From assembly GCA_017592665.1 (NCBI GenBank), contig JAGFNW010000030.1, positions 49,104 to 113,103 on the forward strand: a DNA stretch of 64,000 bases, written 5' to 3'. Shown here in pieces: positions 34,992-43,508 of the stretch. A program made the translations under genes and the position numbers. Position 1 is the stretch's first letter. Each line of letters opens with the position of its first letter. This DNA comes from Streptosporangiaceae bacterium NEAU-GS5. Lineage in GTDB: Bacteria > Actinomycetota > Actinomycetes > Streptosporangiales > Streptosporangiaceae. Under the pieces are notes generated by a model that searched no databases, was not told where the DNA came from, and worked only from the letters and a program-made list of their open reading frames with translations.

Positions 34992-35401
34992 GCCAGGTCG
35001 AGTGGGCGCTAAGCATCCGGCAACCCTGGGCCGAGCTCATCCTCCAGGGCCGCAAGACGATCGAATTGCGCACCTGGGAAACAGACTATCGCGGCTCTTT
35101 CTGGCTGCACGCGGGGAAGGCCGTCGACCTCGACCTGGATCGCAGCTTCGGCACGTCAGATCCGCCCCGCGGGGCCTTCGTTGGGAGAACCACCCTGGTG
35201 GACATCTCGCCCATCGATGCCCAGCGATGGGAACGGTGGCGCGGTCAGCATCTGGACTCGGGCCACTACCAGCCGGGCCTGTTCGCCTGGCACCTGTCGT
35301 CGGCCGAGCGCCTTCGCCAACCCGTTCCCGCACCCGGCAGACTCAAGCTCTTCAAAGTCGACGAGACATTGGCGCAGCGCCTGCACGCCGCGCTTGCCTG
35401 A
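34988..35401 (+). CDS. ASCH-domain protein
   Basis: A 137-aa protein that is essentially one ASCH domain (PUA-like beta-barrel): ALSIRQPWAELILQGRKTIE near the N-terminus with the conserved Lys/Glu cluster, and GAFVGRTTLVDI after it. ASCH proteins bind RNA or modified nucleosides; some hydrolyse N4-acetylcytidine. The start overlaps the QueC-like stop (ATGA), so all four genes are translationally coupled. In this operon it occupies the position of the TatD-like nuclease of Qat. It ends 12 bp from the convergent gene at 35414. Confidence 0.85.
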   Translation: MSQVEWALSIRQPWAELILQGRKTIELRTWETDYRGSFWLHAGKAVDLDLDRSFGTSDPPRGAFVGRTTLVDISPIDAQRWERWRGQHLDSGHYQPGLFAWHLSSAERLRQPVPAPGRLKLFKVDETLAQRLHAALA

Positions 35402-35413
35402 TGGCGCCCGCCC

Positions 35414-36169
35414 TCAACCGACGACCAACACGTACTCGTCGTCGACGTCGTGGACGTCGAACTCGCCGTCCATCCCGGGCGCGAGCGCCGTCCGGTACAC
35501 GATGCTGGGATCGCCGCCGAAGATGCGCCGCTTAAGGGAGGCCAGCTTGAACAGCGGTGTCAGCGGACCTTCGCCGATGATCTTGATGCCAACGCCACGC
35601 GAGGAAATGAGCGACACTCCGGCGTTGAGCTTGGCGACGAGCTGCGCATTGACCGGAACGCCAGCGGCCACCTCGAATTCCATTCCGGCGTCGGCCTGGT
35701 TGGAGAGGAGGATGGTCGCACTCTCCGCCGCACTCACCTGCACGACGACGGCGTGATCCATAATCCAGTTGCCTTCGCGGAGCCGCTCCTTGAGGACGCG
35801 CCCGAGCGCCGCCATGTCGATGACCTCGGTGATCTTGATCGACGGCGCGATGAAAACGATGCCTTCCTCCGACGAGAACTTGATCTCGAGCAACGCCATG
35901 CCATCGCCAGCATTCGCCCTGGCCTCGGCCGACAGATGGCTGTTGAGTGACCGCGATGACTTGATCATGACATCATAGCCCGCTGGTGACGGACCTTCAC
36001 GCTTTCCCAGCGCCTCGATCTCCTGGGAGTCGAGGCGTCCGAAGATTTCGAACAAGGCGCCGTTAACGCGCCCGTAGTCGCCGATCTCGCGCGGTGCGTT
36101 GGGCGGCCAATTAGCGAAAAGTGACGTCGCGCGTCGAATACTGGACCCATACTGCTGATCGGAAGGCAT
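35414..36169 (-). CDS. Protein of unknown function, 251 aa
   Basis: The ATG at 36169 follows AGGGGG. The product starts MPSDQQYGSSIRRATSLFANWPPN and looks soluble: beta-rich with no signal peptide or clear membrane helix. A GDYGRVNGALFEIFG turn near residues 26-40 and FIAPSIKITEVIDMAALGRVLKERLREGNW in the middle give no recognised motif. I do not recognise the family. It is the last of three minus-strand genes and faces the ASCH gene tail to tail. A link to the adjacent toxin-like genes or the defence operon is possible from position only. Confidence 0.6.
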   Translation of the reverse strand: MPSDQQYGSSIRRATSLFANWPPNAPREIGDYGRVNGALFEIFGRLDSQEIEALGKREGPSPAGYDVMIKSSRSLNSHLSAEARANAGDGMALLEIKFSSEEGIVFIAPSIKITEVIDMAALGRVLKERLREGNWIMDHAVVVQVSAAESATILLSNQADAGMEFEVAAGVPVNAQLVAKLNAGVSLISSRGVGIKIIGEGPLTPLFKLASLKRRIFGGDPSIVYRTALAPGMDGEFDVHDVDDEYVLVVG

Positions 36170-36639
36170 GCGACTCGCCCCCTGCCGTGTGAGAGGGTCG
36201 CCGCTCGACCCGAACCTACAATCTTCGAACGCCAGCACCCGCCCGCCAGAGGCTCTGACCAGCGGCAACAGTGCCAGGGCCCGGTGATTGCCTCATGTCC
36301 GCTCGGACCGCCCGGGCACTGGCGGTGGCCGATCGACCTCAGATCGCTACCATAACACGACGCGCTCCGGGCGGCCGAGACGGACGCCATCATCGAACTC
36401 GGCGTCGCCAATCTCGGGATAGCAGACGGTGATCGTCGCAGACGCACATCCGCCTCGACGGCCGTACGATGACGGTCTCGTAATCCTGCTAAGGACATTT
36501 CGGGCCATTGGAGCGGACGAGCAAGTGAGCGCACTTCTCGGATGCCTGCCAGCGGCAGGGCGCTTCGATACTTTCCTTCCCGCGACTATTCTTGCCAGCC
36601 ACGCGCTTCACCTACCGCTCTTCTGGGCACGCGAAAGCC
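36170..36639. other. Gap between two minus-strand genes
   Basis: 470 bp of lower-GC DNA without a supportable gene. Short open frames exist on the plus strand (36429-36686) but lack a good start or recognisable product. It may contain the promoter of the 251-aa gene. Confidence 0.4.
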
Positions 36640-37878
36640 TCATTGCAGCCCGCGCTCACGAGGGGAAAGTCGGTTGCCGAGCATGATTTCGACCTCCTTG
36701 TCGCTGCGGCTTGGATCGATGATTCGGTCGAGGTTGGGCCCGTATTTTATAGGTGCGTTCTCCGGCCAAGAGTCTGATAGCGCCTGTACATCAAGCCATC
36801 TGCCGTTTGCGAGCTTCTTATAGACAATCTTGATCGGAAGAATGTCGGGGACCAGGTATTGCAAGGCATCGCGTTTATAGCCCACCTGTACATCCCATAT
36901 AATGCTAAGCGTCCCTCCAGGAGGTGTTTGGTCGGCTGCTTCTTTTAGCCTCCGGCGAAGGACTGAAATGTCATACCGAGCATCCTCTGGAATCGCGTCG
37001 GACGCGAAGGGGCTGGCCATAAATCTGGCCGCGGCGAGTATCCGTGAGCCCGACTCATCAAAGTAGTCCAAGCTCGGTGGAGCGTAGCCCGTCCTGTCTC
37101 GGCGCTCTTCCGCACGTCGCATTATCGCCGGTTCTGCAAACATTCCAGCGGCCAACTGAATACCAAAGCTCAATATGCTTACTCCGGCACCCGCTGCTCG
37201 CCGGCCCGGCGAAACTTCGAGGGCGTTGGTTTCCAGGCCCGAGCGGCTACGCGCAGTCGCTCGGTTTCCCGTTGCCCGGACATCGGGCCGCCGTACGTTC
37301 TCAACAGATGGTCCTTGGATTGGCCGAGCCGAGGATCTGCCAGCAGCTCTGGTCGGCCCAAGCCGCGGGGCGGAGGGCTTCAGAAAGCGTTCGATTTCGC
37401 CTCTGATTCGGGGCGGCGAGAGCGTCACTCTGGGATTCAACTGGGAGTTGCTCACCTCTATCGACGTTTCGAAGAGCGCTTCAGGGCGCCCGCCCGCACG
37501 CACGGCCTCCACCACGTACTGGATCTCCGCAAGGCGCCTCGTCATTGGGTGCGCTTTCGTCGTCGTTGTCAGCATGACTTCCACATCGGGGGCCCGCTGC
37601 TGATGAACTTCGCGAATAAACTCCTCGATGCCGCTATTCTGCAGCTGGAGATTGACTTCTGGTGGGGCGTAAAGAATGCCTGCTGCCTGCTCAACGCCGA
37701 TGCCAGCACCCTGACTATGTGCTCGATGCCATCCTTCCAGGCCAACTCGTATGGATGGCAGGAGACTCCTCTCGAGCCCCTTCCGCGCAACGGCCACACC
37801 TATCCTCGCCCGGATAACCGTCGAGCCGTCCGGAAGACGGCGCACAAACTCAAGCCCATGCCGCCCTGGTCCGCTCAT
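36640..37878 (-). CDS. Putative effector with polymorphic-toxin-type-4-like domain
   Basis: The ATG at 37878 follows GGAGGG; 412 aa. Residues 41-128 carry a pattern (GWHRAHSQGAGIGVEQAAGI, APPEVN, QNSGIEEF) that I associate with the polymorphic toxin type 4 domain found in secreted and injection-system proteins. The middle (130-225) is disordered and basic; about 226-252 is a hydrophobic helix (SILSFGIQLAAGMF) that may insert in a membrane; the rest is unassigned. In known toxins the PT4 domain is usually C-terminal, so its N-terminal place here is odd. It lies 129 bp downstream of the 1207-aa gene, in the same orientation. Confidence 0.6.
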   Translation of the reverse strand: MSGPGRHGLEFVRRLPDGSTVIRARIGVAVARKGLERSLLPSIRVGLEGWHRAHSQGAGIGVEQAAGILYAPPEVNLQLQNSGIEEFIREVHQQRAPDVEVMLTTTTKAHPMTRRLAEIQYVVEAVRAGGRPEALFETSIEVSNSQLNPRVTLSPPRIRGEIERFLKPSAPRLGPTRAAGRSSARPIQGPSVENVRRPDVRATGNRATARSRSGLETNALEVSPGRRAAGAGVSILSFGIQLAAGMFAEPAIMRRAEERRDRTGYAPPSLDYFDESGSRILAAARFMASPFASDAIPEDARYDISVLRRRLKEAADQTPPGGTLSIIWDVQVGYKRDALQYLVPDILPIKIVYKKLANGRWLDVQALSDSWPENAPIKYGPNLDRIIDPSRSDKEVEIMLGNRLSPRERGLQ

Positions 37879-38007
37879 TCAGTCCCTCCAGACTTACAAA
37901 CCAGCAAGAACGCCCCTCGGGTGGATGACCAGCCGATCAAGCCGCCGAAACCCGCGCCGGCCATCAGATGCCGGCAAGCGGATATCGGCGCGGATCCCAT
38001 GCCGATC

Positions 38008-41000
38008 TCACTCTGTCGCGAGTACGGTCGTGCTGCCGCCTTCGACGATGATGCGTTTGTCGACCTGCGGGTCCTCCAGGCGGTCGTCGACCAGCCTGGC
38101 GGCGTAGCGCAGGTTTTCGATCTCGGCCTGCCGCGTCTGGGCCTGGACCATGCGGACGTCGAGACCTCGGTGGAGCAGCTTGAAATCCTCAAGCACCGGT
38201 CGCGTGCCGGGCAGGGCGTCTATGTAGAGGGAATCCGTTGGCACGACGATCTCCTCCCCCTGACGCAGGGGGCTTTCGAGCAGTGCCGTGTAGGCGGCTT
38301 TAAGGGCAGGCCGCATGGTCTCGAACTCCTGGGCGGAGAGTTGGTCGTGCAGTACCTGCACGTACTCTGCGAACTCCTCCAGCGTCATCCCCTTCGGCTC
38401 GTCCGGGTCCATGAGCCGCCAGCCGGCGTCAACGTACGGGACAGTTAGAACCCGAGTCAGTGGGTTCTGTTGTTTGAGCGGAAAGATCATGTAGTTGCCG
38501 TGGAAACCGAGGAGTCGCTCCAGATCGGCGACCTCGCTGAGGATGTCATCGGTTGCGTCAAGCGTTAGGTGCGGGTCGACGGTCACCTCCACTCCGGTTG
38601 TCGTGACCAGAGCGCCCGTCGAGAGGTCGCAGCCTGCGAGTTGCCCGTCGAACTGCTGCCCGGTCGGCGCGGTTGTCGTGCCATTGTCCACGAAGCGCGG
38701 CACCCGGACCTGGTGCAGCCGCAGGAAACGTTGGTGCGGGACTTCGAAGGACCACACCGCCTGCATGTAGTAGAGGATGTTCTGCTTGATGTGCACCCGC
38801 AGCCGTGCGACCTGTACCTCCCGGTTACGGTGGTCGCTGCGCAGCCGAGCGTACCGTTCGGTGAGCTCATTGAGTGCTGTGACCTCGCGCTGGAGCCGCA
38901 TTTGGAGGTTTTTGACCTCGTCAATCGCACGCTGCTGGGCGTCGCGAGCGGAGTCCTCACGAATCTTGGCTGCTTCGGTGCTTTGCCCCCCACCCCCGAA
39001 GAAGTTGACCGTGTCCGCGAGGAAGCCATCGGTGTCCTCGGCGCCGATCTCGTCTGCCCTGGCGTTGATCGCAGTCAGCAGTGCCTCGTAGCGCTTCGTC
39101 GCCTCAGTCTGCAGCGCGGAGACGTCGCCCTTCATCGTGTTGACCAGAGTGCGTTGTGCGTTGACGTTGGCGGCCAGATCGTCAAGTGCGAGCCGGTCGC
39201 CCGCCACCTTGCTCGCCAGGTAGTCCAGAGCGGGAAGCAGCTGCTCGTCCAGCAGCACCCGTCGGATGATCCAGTCGTGCGCGAGCACCCATGCGTCGGT
39301 GATGTCTCGGGGGTTTGGTACCTCCTGAGCAACGAGTACCACGGGGGTAACCCGATGGATCCGCTCATGGAGCCGGTACCGGCGCTGCAGCTCATAGAAT
39401 AGGTATGTGACGTGGAGCTCGTTGTTCTCGTTCTTGATCTCCTGAGAGGTGCTGAGCTCCGTTTCGGTGCTCTCATCCGTGGTGAGCTCGGTGCTGTGCT
39501 CCTGCTTGTACTCCTGGACTGCGCGGATGACGGCCTCGTGGAAGGTGCGCTTAGTGTCGGCACTGTCTGTGGCCGCGTCGCGTCCCAACAGCGCGGTGGA
39601 GTCGCCTTCGGCAACGCCCAGGTTATACGTGCCCTTGGTAGTGAGCTCGAAGTTGGTCTTTGCCATCGCCTTCGCGACGATCTCCTCCTCCGCCCGCGAT
39701 GTGCTCGTCGACTCCGACCGCTCAGAACTGTCCCAGCGGGAGAGCATGCGGTCGGCGCGCTTGCGCCGGATGACGTCGCGCCTGGCGACCTTGCGCGACT
39801 CTCCCGGTGCCAGGGGCAGCGACGCAACAAGACGGCCGACCTGGTAGGTGACGGGCGTCCACGTCTGGCGGTAGGTGATGACGATGCCGAAGTTGACGCT
39901 GCGTGACCCGGCATCCGCGCCGTACACGGTGAACGGGTACGCCTGGTCTATCATGCGTTTCAGGAGGCTCAGGAGGTCGGTGAGGCTCGGACGGGCCACT
40001 ACCGCTGATTCCGGACGGTCAACCGAAACGTCACCGAGCGGTGACTCGTCACCGGACTGCGGGTGACCGGCCAGAGACGGGGGACCCGCGGACGGCTGGC
40101 GACGATACAGGGTACCGGCCTCAAGGTCGTACGTCGCCGCTCCGCCGGTGAACTGCTCGTTCGCGCGGCGGACGAGCACCGCCTCGTCCGCCAAGGCGCG
40201 TAGCGGGCTTCCACCCTTCGCGACCGTGGGCGCTCCGCCCAATTGACGGATACTGCGGTACACCTCCGCCGCCGTGTCCAGGATCTCCTCATCGACCACG
40301 TCCTGCCAGACGTGATCGAAGGCGATCTGCAGCTTGTGGAAGTCGAAGAGTGCGGGTACGTCGGCCGGCCCGGGCCGGATCGCGAAGGCGTCGACCGCGC
40401 GCTGCAGGTCGTCTTGGTCCGCTCTGGTGCCAGTCGGAGCGCCGGGGATGGTGAAGGGGTCCTCGGGTGCAGCCATGCCGTCGAGGAGCCGAGCCAGGTG
40501 ACCCTGCAGCGCAACGTCCGCGTCGTTTGACGACCCGAACGGAGCGCTGTCCGTCGCGTCGCTATCCGTGATCGGTACATCTTGCGGCGACGCATCGAGG
40601 GGGACGGACATTCCCGGGCTGGATGTGGCGTCGGGTGTTGTCTCATGCGCTGTCCCTACGCCGAGCCCGTTTGCCGGTACTCCTCCTGGCGGACTGCCTC
40701 CCTGGCCGGAACGCTGTTCAGCGTCGAGGAGCCGCGTGGCGACGATCTCGCGCGATGTCTTCGACAATGCCTGCCACAGCACCGGTGGCATCCTGGTGAG
40801 CACCGCGGGCGGCTCAGGGGTCGAGGTGTCACTCGCCAGGACCTTTTCGACATTGGCCTGGGTCAACGGCTGCCCCGCCTGGCTGAACTGATCGAGACGA
40901 GCCTTCTGAGATGGGTTGAGGTGGAACCGGGTCGTGAGCCGGAGCGCCCGCGCGGCACCTGGCGTGAACCGGTCCCGGATACCGTCCGCTAGCGCCGCGC

Positions 41001-41631
41001 GGTTCTTGATGACGACGTCCGCAGGACTGGAGGCGCGCCGGGCGGGGTCGCGTACGTCGGCCGGCGCCGAGGAGAGGTACATGACGAGTGCGTCGCGGAA
41101 GGCCTCGTACTGCTTCGCCTCGCGCCGTTCCTGGGCGACGCGTGTCCGGGCGGCACCCAGGCGGCCCCTCGCCAGCCGCGCCGCGCGGCGATCGTTGACT
41201 AGGTCCGTCTCCAACCCTTGGTCCGGGTCGACCAGTTCGGTTGGAAGTCGCGCTCCACCGGTCTTCGCTTCCGCGGCGGAGATGCTGATCACGTACTCCT
41301 CGATCTCGCCAGCGCCTATGCGGACTTTTGGGGAAACGAAGAGTGGAGGGGCGAGCCGGTTGGCCTCGGGCGCCGTAACCACGATGGCGATGTTGCGGCC
41401 CGGTCGCACTGCGGCTTCGCCGTTTGTCTCCTGACCGTTCGAGACGTCGTACGTCAGAGAGAATCGGCCTCCGTGCGACGTAATGACCGACCCCAGACGC
41501 TCGCCGTCGACCCGTCTGCGCCGAAGGCGGGTCCCGGGCGTAGCCTGCGGAAGGTCGACGGCACTGACTACCAGCCCGTCGAAGCCGGCACCGGTTTCCT
41601 TATGGATGACTGTTCCGCGAACGGTTGACAT
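38008..41631 (-). CDS. Large coiled-coil protein with N-terminal carboxypeptidase-regulatory-like domain
   Basis: The ATG at 41631 follows GAGGG; 1207 aa, no signal peptide or membrane helix. Residues about 4-110 form a beta-sandwich domain (GTVIHKETGAGFDGLVVSA, then SHGGRFSLTY), like the domain at about 208-310 of the TcA-like protein at 57753. Residues about 160-500 are helical with a Pro/Ser/Thr-rich linker. A conserved-looking core (YPFTVYGADAGSRSVNFGIV, LPLAPGESRKVARRDV) starts near 559. Two long coiled coils lie at about 797-870 and 884-950, then a C-terminal domain. Function unknown; size and features suggest a structural part of a toxin or injection-like complex. Confidence 0.7.
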   Translation of the reverse strand: MSTVRGTVIHKETGAGFDGLVVSAVDLPQATPGTRLRRRRVDGERLGSVITSHGGRFSLTYDVSNGQETNGEAAVRPGRNIAIVVTAPEANRLAPPLFVSPKVRIGAGEIEEYVISISAAEAKTGGARLPTELVDPDQGLETDLVNDRRAARLARGRLGAARTRVAQERREAKQYEAFRDALVMYLSSAPADVRDPARRASSPADVVIKNRAALADGIRDRFTPGAARALRLTTRFHLNPSQKARLDQFSQAGQPLTQANVEKVLASDTSTPEPPAVLTRMPPVLWQALSKTSREIVATRLLDAEQRSGQGGSPPGGVPANGLGVGTAHETTPDATSSPGMSVPLDASPQDVPITDSDATDSAPFGSSNDADVALQGHLARLLDGMAAPEDPFTIPGAPTGTRADQDDLQRAVDAFAIRPGPADVPALFDFHKLQIAFDHVWQDVVDEEILDTAAEVYRSIRQLGGAPTVAKGGSPLRALADEAVLVRRANEQFTGGAATYDLEAGTLYRRQPSAGPPSLAGHPQSGDESPLGDVSVDRPESAVVARPSLTDLLSLLKRMIDQAYPFTVYGADAGSRSVNFGIVITYRQTWTPVTYQVGRLVASLPLAPGESRKVARRDVIRRKRADRMLSRWDSSERSESTSTSRAEEEIVAKAMAKTNFELTTKGTYNLGVAEGDSTALLGRDAATDSADTKRTFHEAVIRAVQEYKQEHSTELTTDESTETELSTSQEIKNENNELHVTYLFYELQRRYRLHERIHRVTPVVLVAQEVPNPRDITDAWVLAHDWIIRRVLLDEQLLPALDYLASKVAGDRLALDDLAANVNAQRTLVNTMKGDVSALQTEATKRYEALLTAINARADEIGAEDTDGFLADTVNFFGGGGQSTEAAKIREDSARDAQQRAIDEVKNLQMRLQREVTALNELTERYARLRSDHRNREVQVARLRVHIKQNILYYMQAVWSFEVPHQRFLRLHQVRVPRFVDNGTTTAPTGQQFDGQLAGCDLSTGALVTTTGVEVTVDPHLTLDATDDILSEVADLERLLGFHGNYMIFPLKQQNPLTRVLTVPYVDAGWRLMDPDEPKGMTLEEFAEYVQVLHDQLSAQEFETMRPALKAAYTALLESPLRQGEEIVVPTDSLYIDALPGTRPVLEDFKLLHRGLDVRMVQAQTRQAEIENLRYAARLVDDRLEDPQVDKRIIVEGGSTTVLATE

Positions 41632-41982
41632 GGTGGCCCTCGTTCGACCACGGCGCCGGAACTGTCAGCGGTAACACGCTGCTGATCCGCGCCTGAAGCG
41701 GATATGACGGCGGAGGGTTCTTCGAACCCAGAGCTCGTCTCGGACGTTACACGGGCGCACTCAAAAACGCTGTCATGCCGCTTCGGCGATGGGGGGATAT
41801 TTCCCTGACGAGGTCGCCATCGAACTGTCCGGCTCATACTATTCGGCGGCGATCGTCTGCTGGACTACGCATGTGACGACGCTGCATAAGCCGCAAGTTA
41901 GCCCTCTCCGCCTACGAGGTGCACTCATGCGTTTCCGCTCGCCCGTCACCCGCCGGGTGCACGCCAATGCGACCAGGATGGT
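41632..41982. other. Region upstream of the 1207-aa gene
   Basis: 350 bp without a supportable gene. The promoter for the minus-strand group should be here. From about 41940 the sequence becomes similar to the element-end repeats. Confidence 0.45.
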
Positions 41983-42210
41983 GGCGGCTCCGTATGAACA
42001 AGGCACAGGTCGGGCGGATCGTCGGCTGTGCCAGGCCAGCCAGAACGCGGGTGGCCCCCACGTTGTGGAGGCCACCGTTGTGAAAGACAACGCCCCAGGT
42101 AGGGGTTCGTTGATACTTGCCAGTATGGCCCAGGAGTCGCGCCGGAGAGTGCCAGGACTTTCCCGATCATTGGCCTCCGCCTTCGTCCGCTGTCCAGTTC
42201 ACTCTTCTAG
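41983..42210 (+). repeat. Direct repeat left of the serine-recombinase element
   Basis: About 228 bp closely matching 45972-46202 in the same orientation, from GGCGGCTCCGTATGAACAAG to CACTCTTCT. Both copies contain a small hairpin, CGTTGT-GAAAG-ACAACG. The recombinase and DUF2637 genes lie between the copies, so these may be element ends, attachment-site flanks or a tandem insertion scar. A weaker, partial third match lies at about 28997-29090. The following 280 bp (42211-42494) hold nothing I recognise. Confidence 0.75.
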
Positions 42211-42494
42211 CTCCCCTTTATGTCAGGAGGCAGCTGAGAAGCGGGGTTTAGGCTGAGGTGCGGCGGGTCCGGGTTGTGGCTTGTCCGAAGGGGCGATGTC
42301 CGGGGTCAGGTCGGTCACGCTGGAGTTCACAATCACCCGCGCGATCGTGGCTCATCCCACATGCCCGCCGCGGGCCGCTTATGTGAGATGTCCACCCGCC
42401 GCGTTCGTGCGAAGCTGAGTGCGAGGCCGGCTCCGATTAGCGCGAGCCAAGTGATGAGTAGTGAGAAGATTTCGAAACGGTAGTCCAGGTTCGC

Positions 42495-43085
42495 TCAGTA
42501 GACGGTGCCGAGAACCACCATCAGGATCAAGGTTGCCGCACCCGCGATGGTGAGGATCCATGCGGCCGCCCGGATTGGCCGGGGTCTCGCGGCCGTCCAT
42601 GCCGTGCCTCCCCACAGGGTGAGGCCTAGCAGCAGCAACGCGAGCGACATGGTGGCGTACCCGATGTTCTCGAGCGCGATGAAGATGCCATGTGGGTTGT
42701 ACTGCGACCATGCCGAAAGGTCCTCGGTCTCGCCGCTGAGCAGCGCCGGCTGTAGAACGGTGAGCTGGATGCCGTAGTCGACTATGAGCGTCCCCGCACC
42801 GATAGCGGCAAGGCACACCCCTGCCAGAGCGAGTGCCTTGCGATTGGTCAGCGCCTCGGCATACACGCACGCGGCGATCCCGACCGCCAGCATGGCAACG
42901 AGCGTCGCCGGATACATTCAGAGATAGTCACGGGGCACGAAGGCCGCGGCATCCGTGTATGGGTAGGTGACGCAGCCGTTTCGGCAGTTCGGCCCGGAAT
43001 GCGCCGGTGTCGTGATCGCTACAGCGAGCGAGACGATCGCGGCAATCGCGGTCGCCAGGGCAACCCACCGCGTGGCTCGGCTCAT
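42495..43085 (-). pseudogene. Small membrane protein with in-frame stop
   Basis: A gene from ATG 43085 (GGAAGGGAG upstream) to 42495, 196 codons, interrupted by one TGA at 42918-42920. Upstream part: a hydrophobic N-terminus (WVALATAIAAIVSLAVAI) and NCVTYPYT-like loop ending PRDYL. Downstream part in the same frame: MYPATLVAMLAVGIAA, and three further hydrophobic segments. The stop sits where a Trp would be expected (DYL-stop-MYP). The downstream part could be reinitiated at the ATG straight after the stop. Family not identified; probably a four- or five-helix membrane protein. Confidence 0.65.
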
Positions 43086-43508
43086 GCTCGCTCCCTTCCG
43101 GCCAGGGAATGGTCGAGCGGGTTCCAGGGCCCACCCTCGGGTCAGGTCCACGACGTCCGGCCGACATCCACCCTCCCTCCAGCTGCGGACGGCTGGCAGG
43201 GGCGAAAGTCACCCTTCAAGGCCCCAATCGGCGCGGAAGGGGACCACAGCAAACTTCGGTCCGCGATCGGCTCAATTCTTTTCATAGGTCCAGTTCCACA
43301 TGACGACCGGCGTTCTGGGCTTGTCGCTACCCACGTTCCAGATGGCGTTTGGTCAGTAAATTTCGACAAATAGTGGTGTGTGTACACTGACCGAAGGGTG
43401 AGGAAATTGATGAGTCTGCAGGAAATTCCTAGATTTGTATGTGTCCGACCTTTCATTGCTAGATCCTGAAATCGAGAGAAGTGTTCCGGGCCCAATGGAG
43501 ATGTAGCG
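43086..43508. other. Upstream region of the serine recombinase
   Basis: 423 bp with a marked AT-rich part (43330-43480). No gene I can support. It should contain the recombinase promoter and, if the element was site-specific, possibly part of its attachment site; no clear inverted core was seen by eye. Confidence 0.4.

Noticed and set aside
27523..42920. Idea that TGA is read as Trp (recoding), since two genes have TGA at a Trp position
   Set aside because: TGA is the normal stop of many intact genes in the window, including the ATGA and GTGA overlaps, and one case is TAG.
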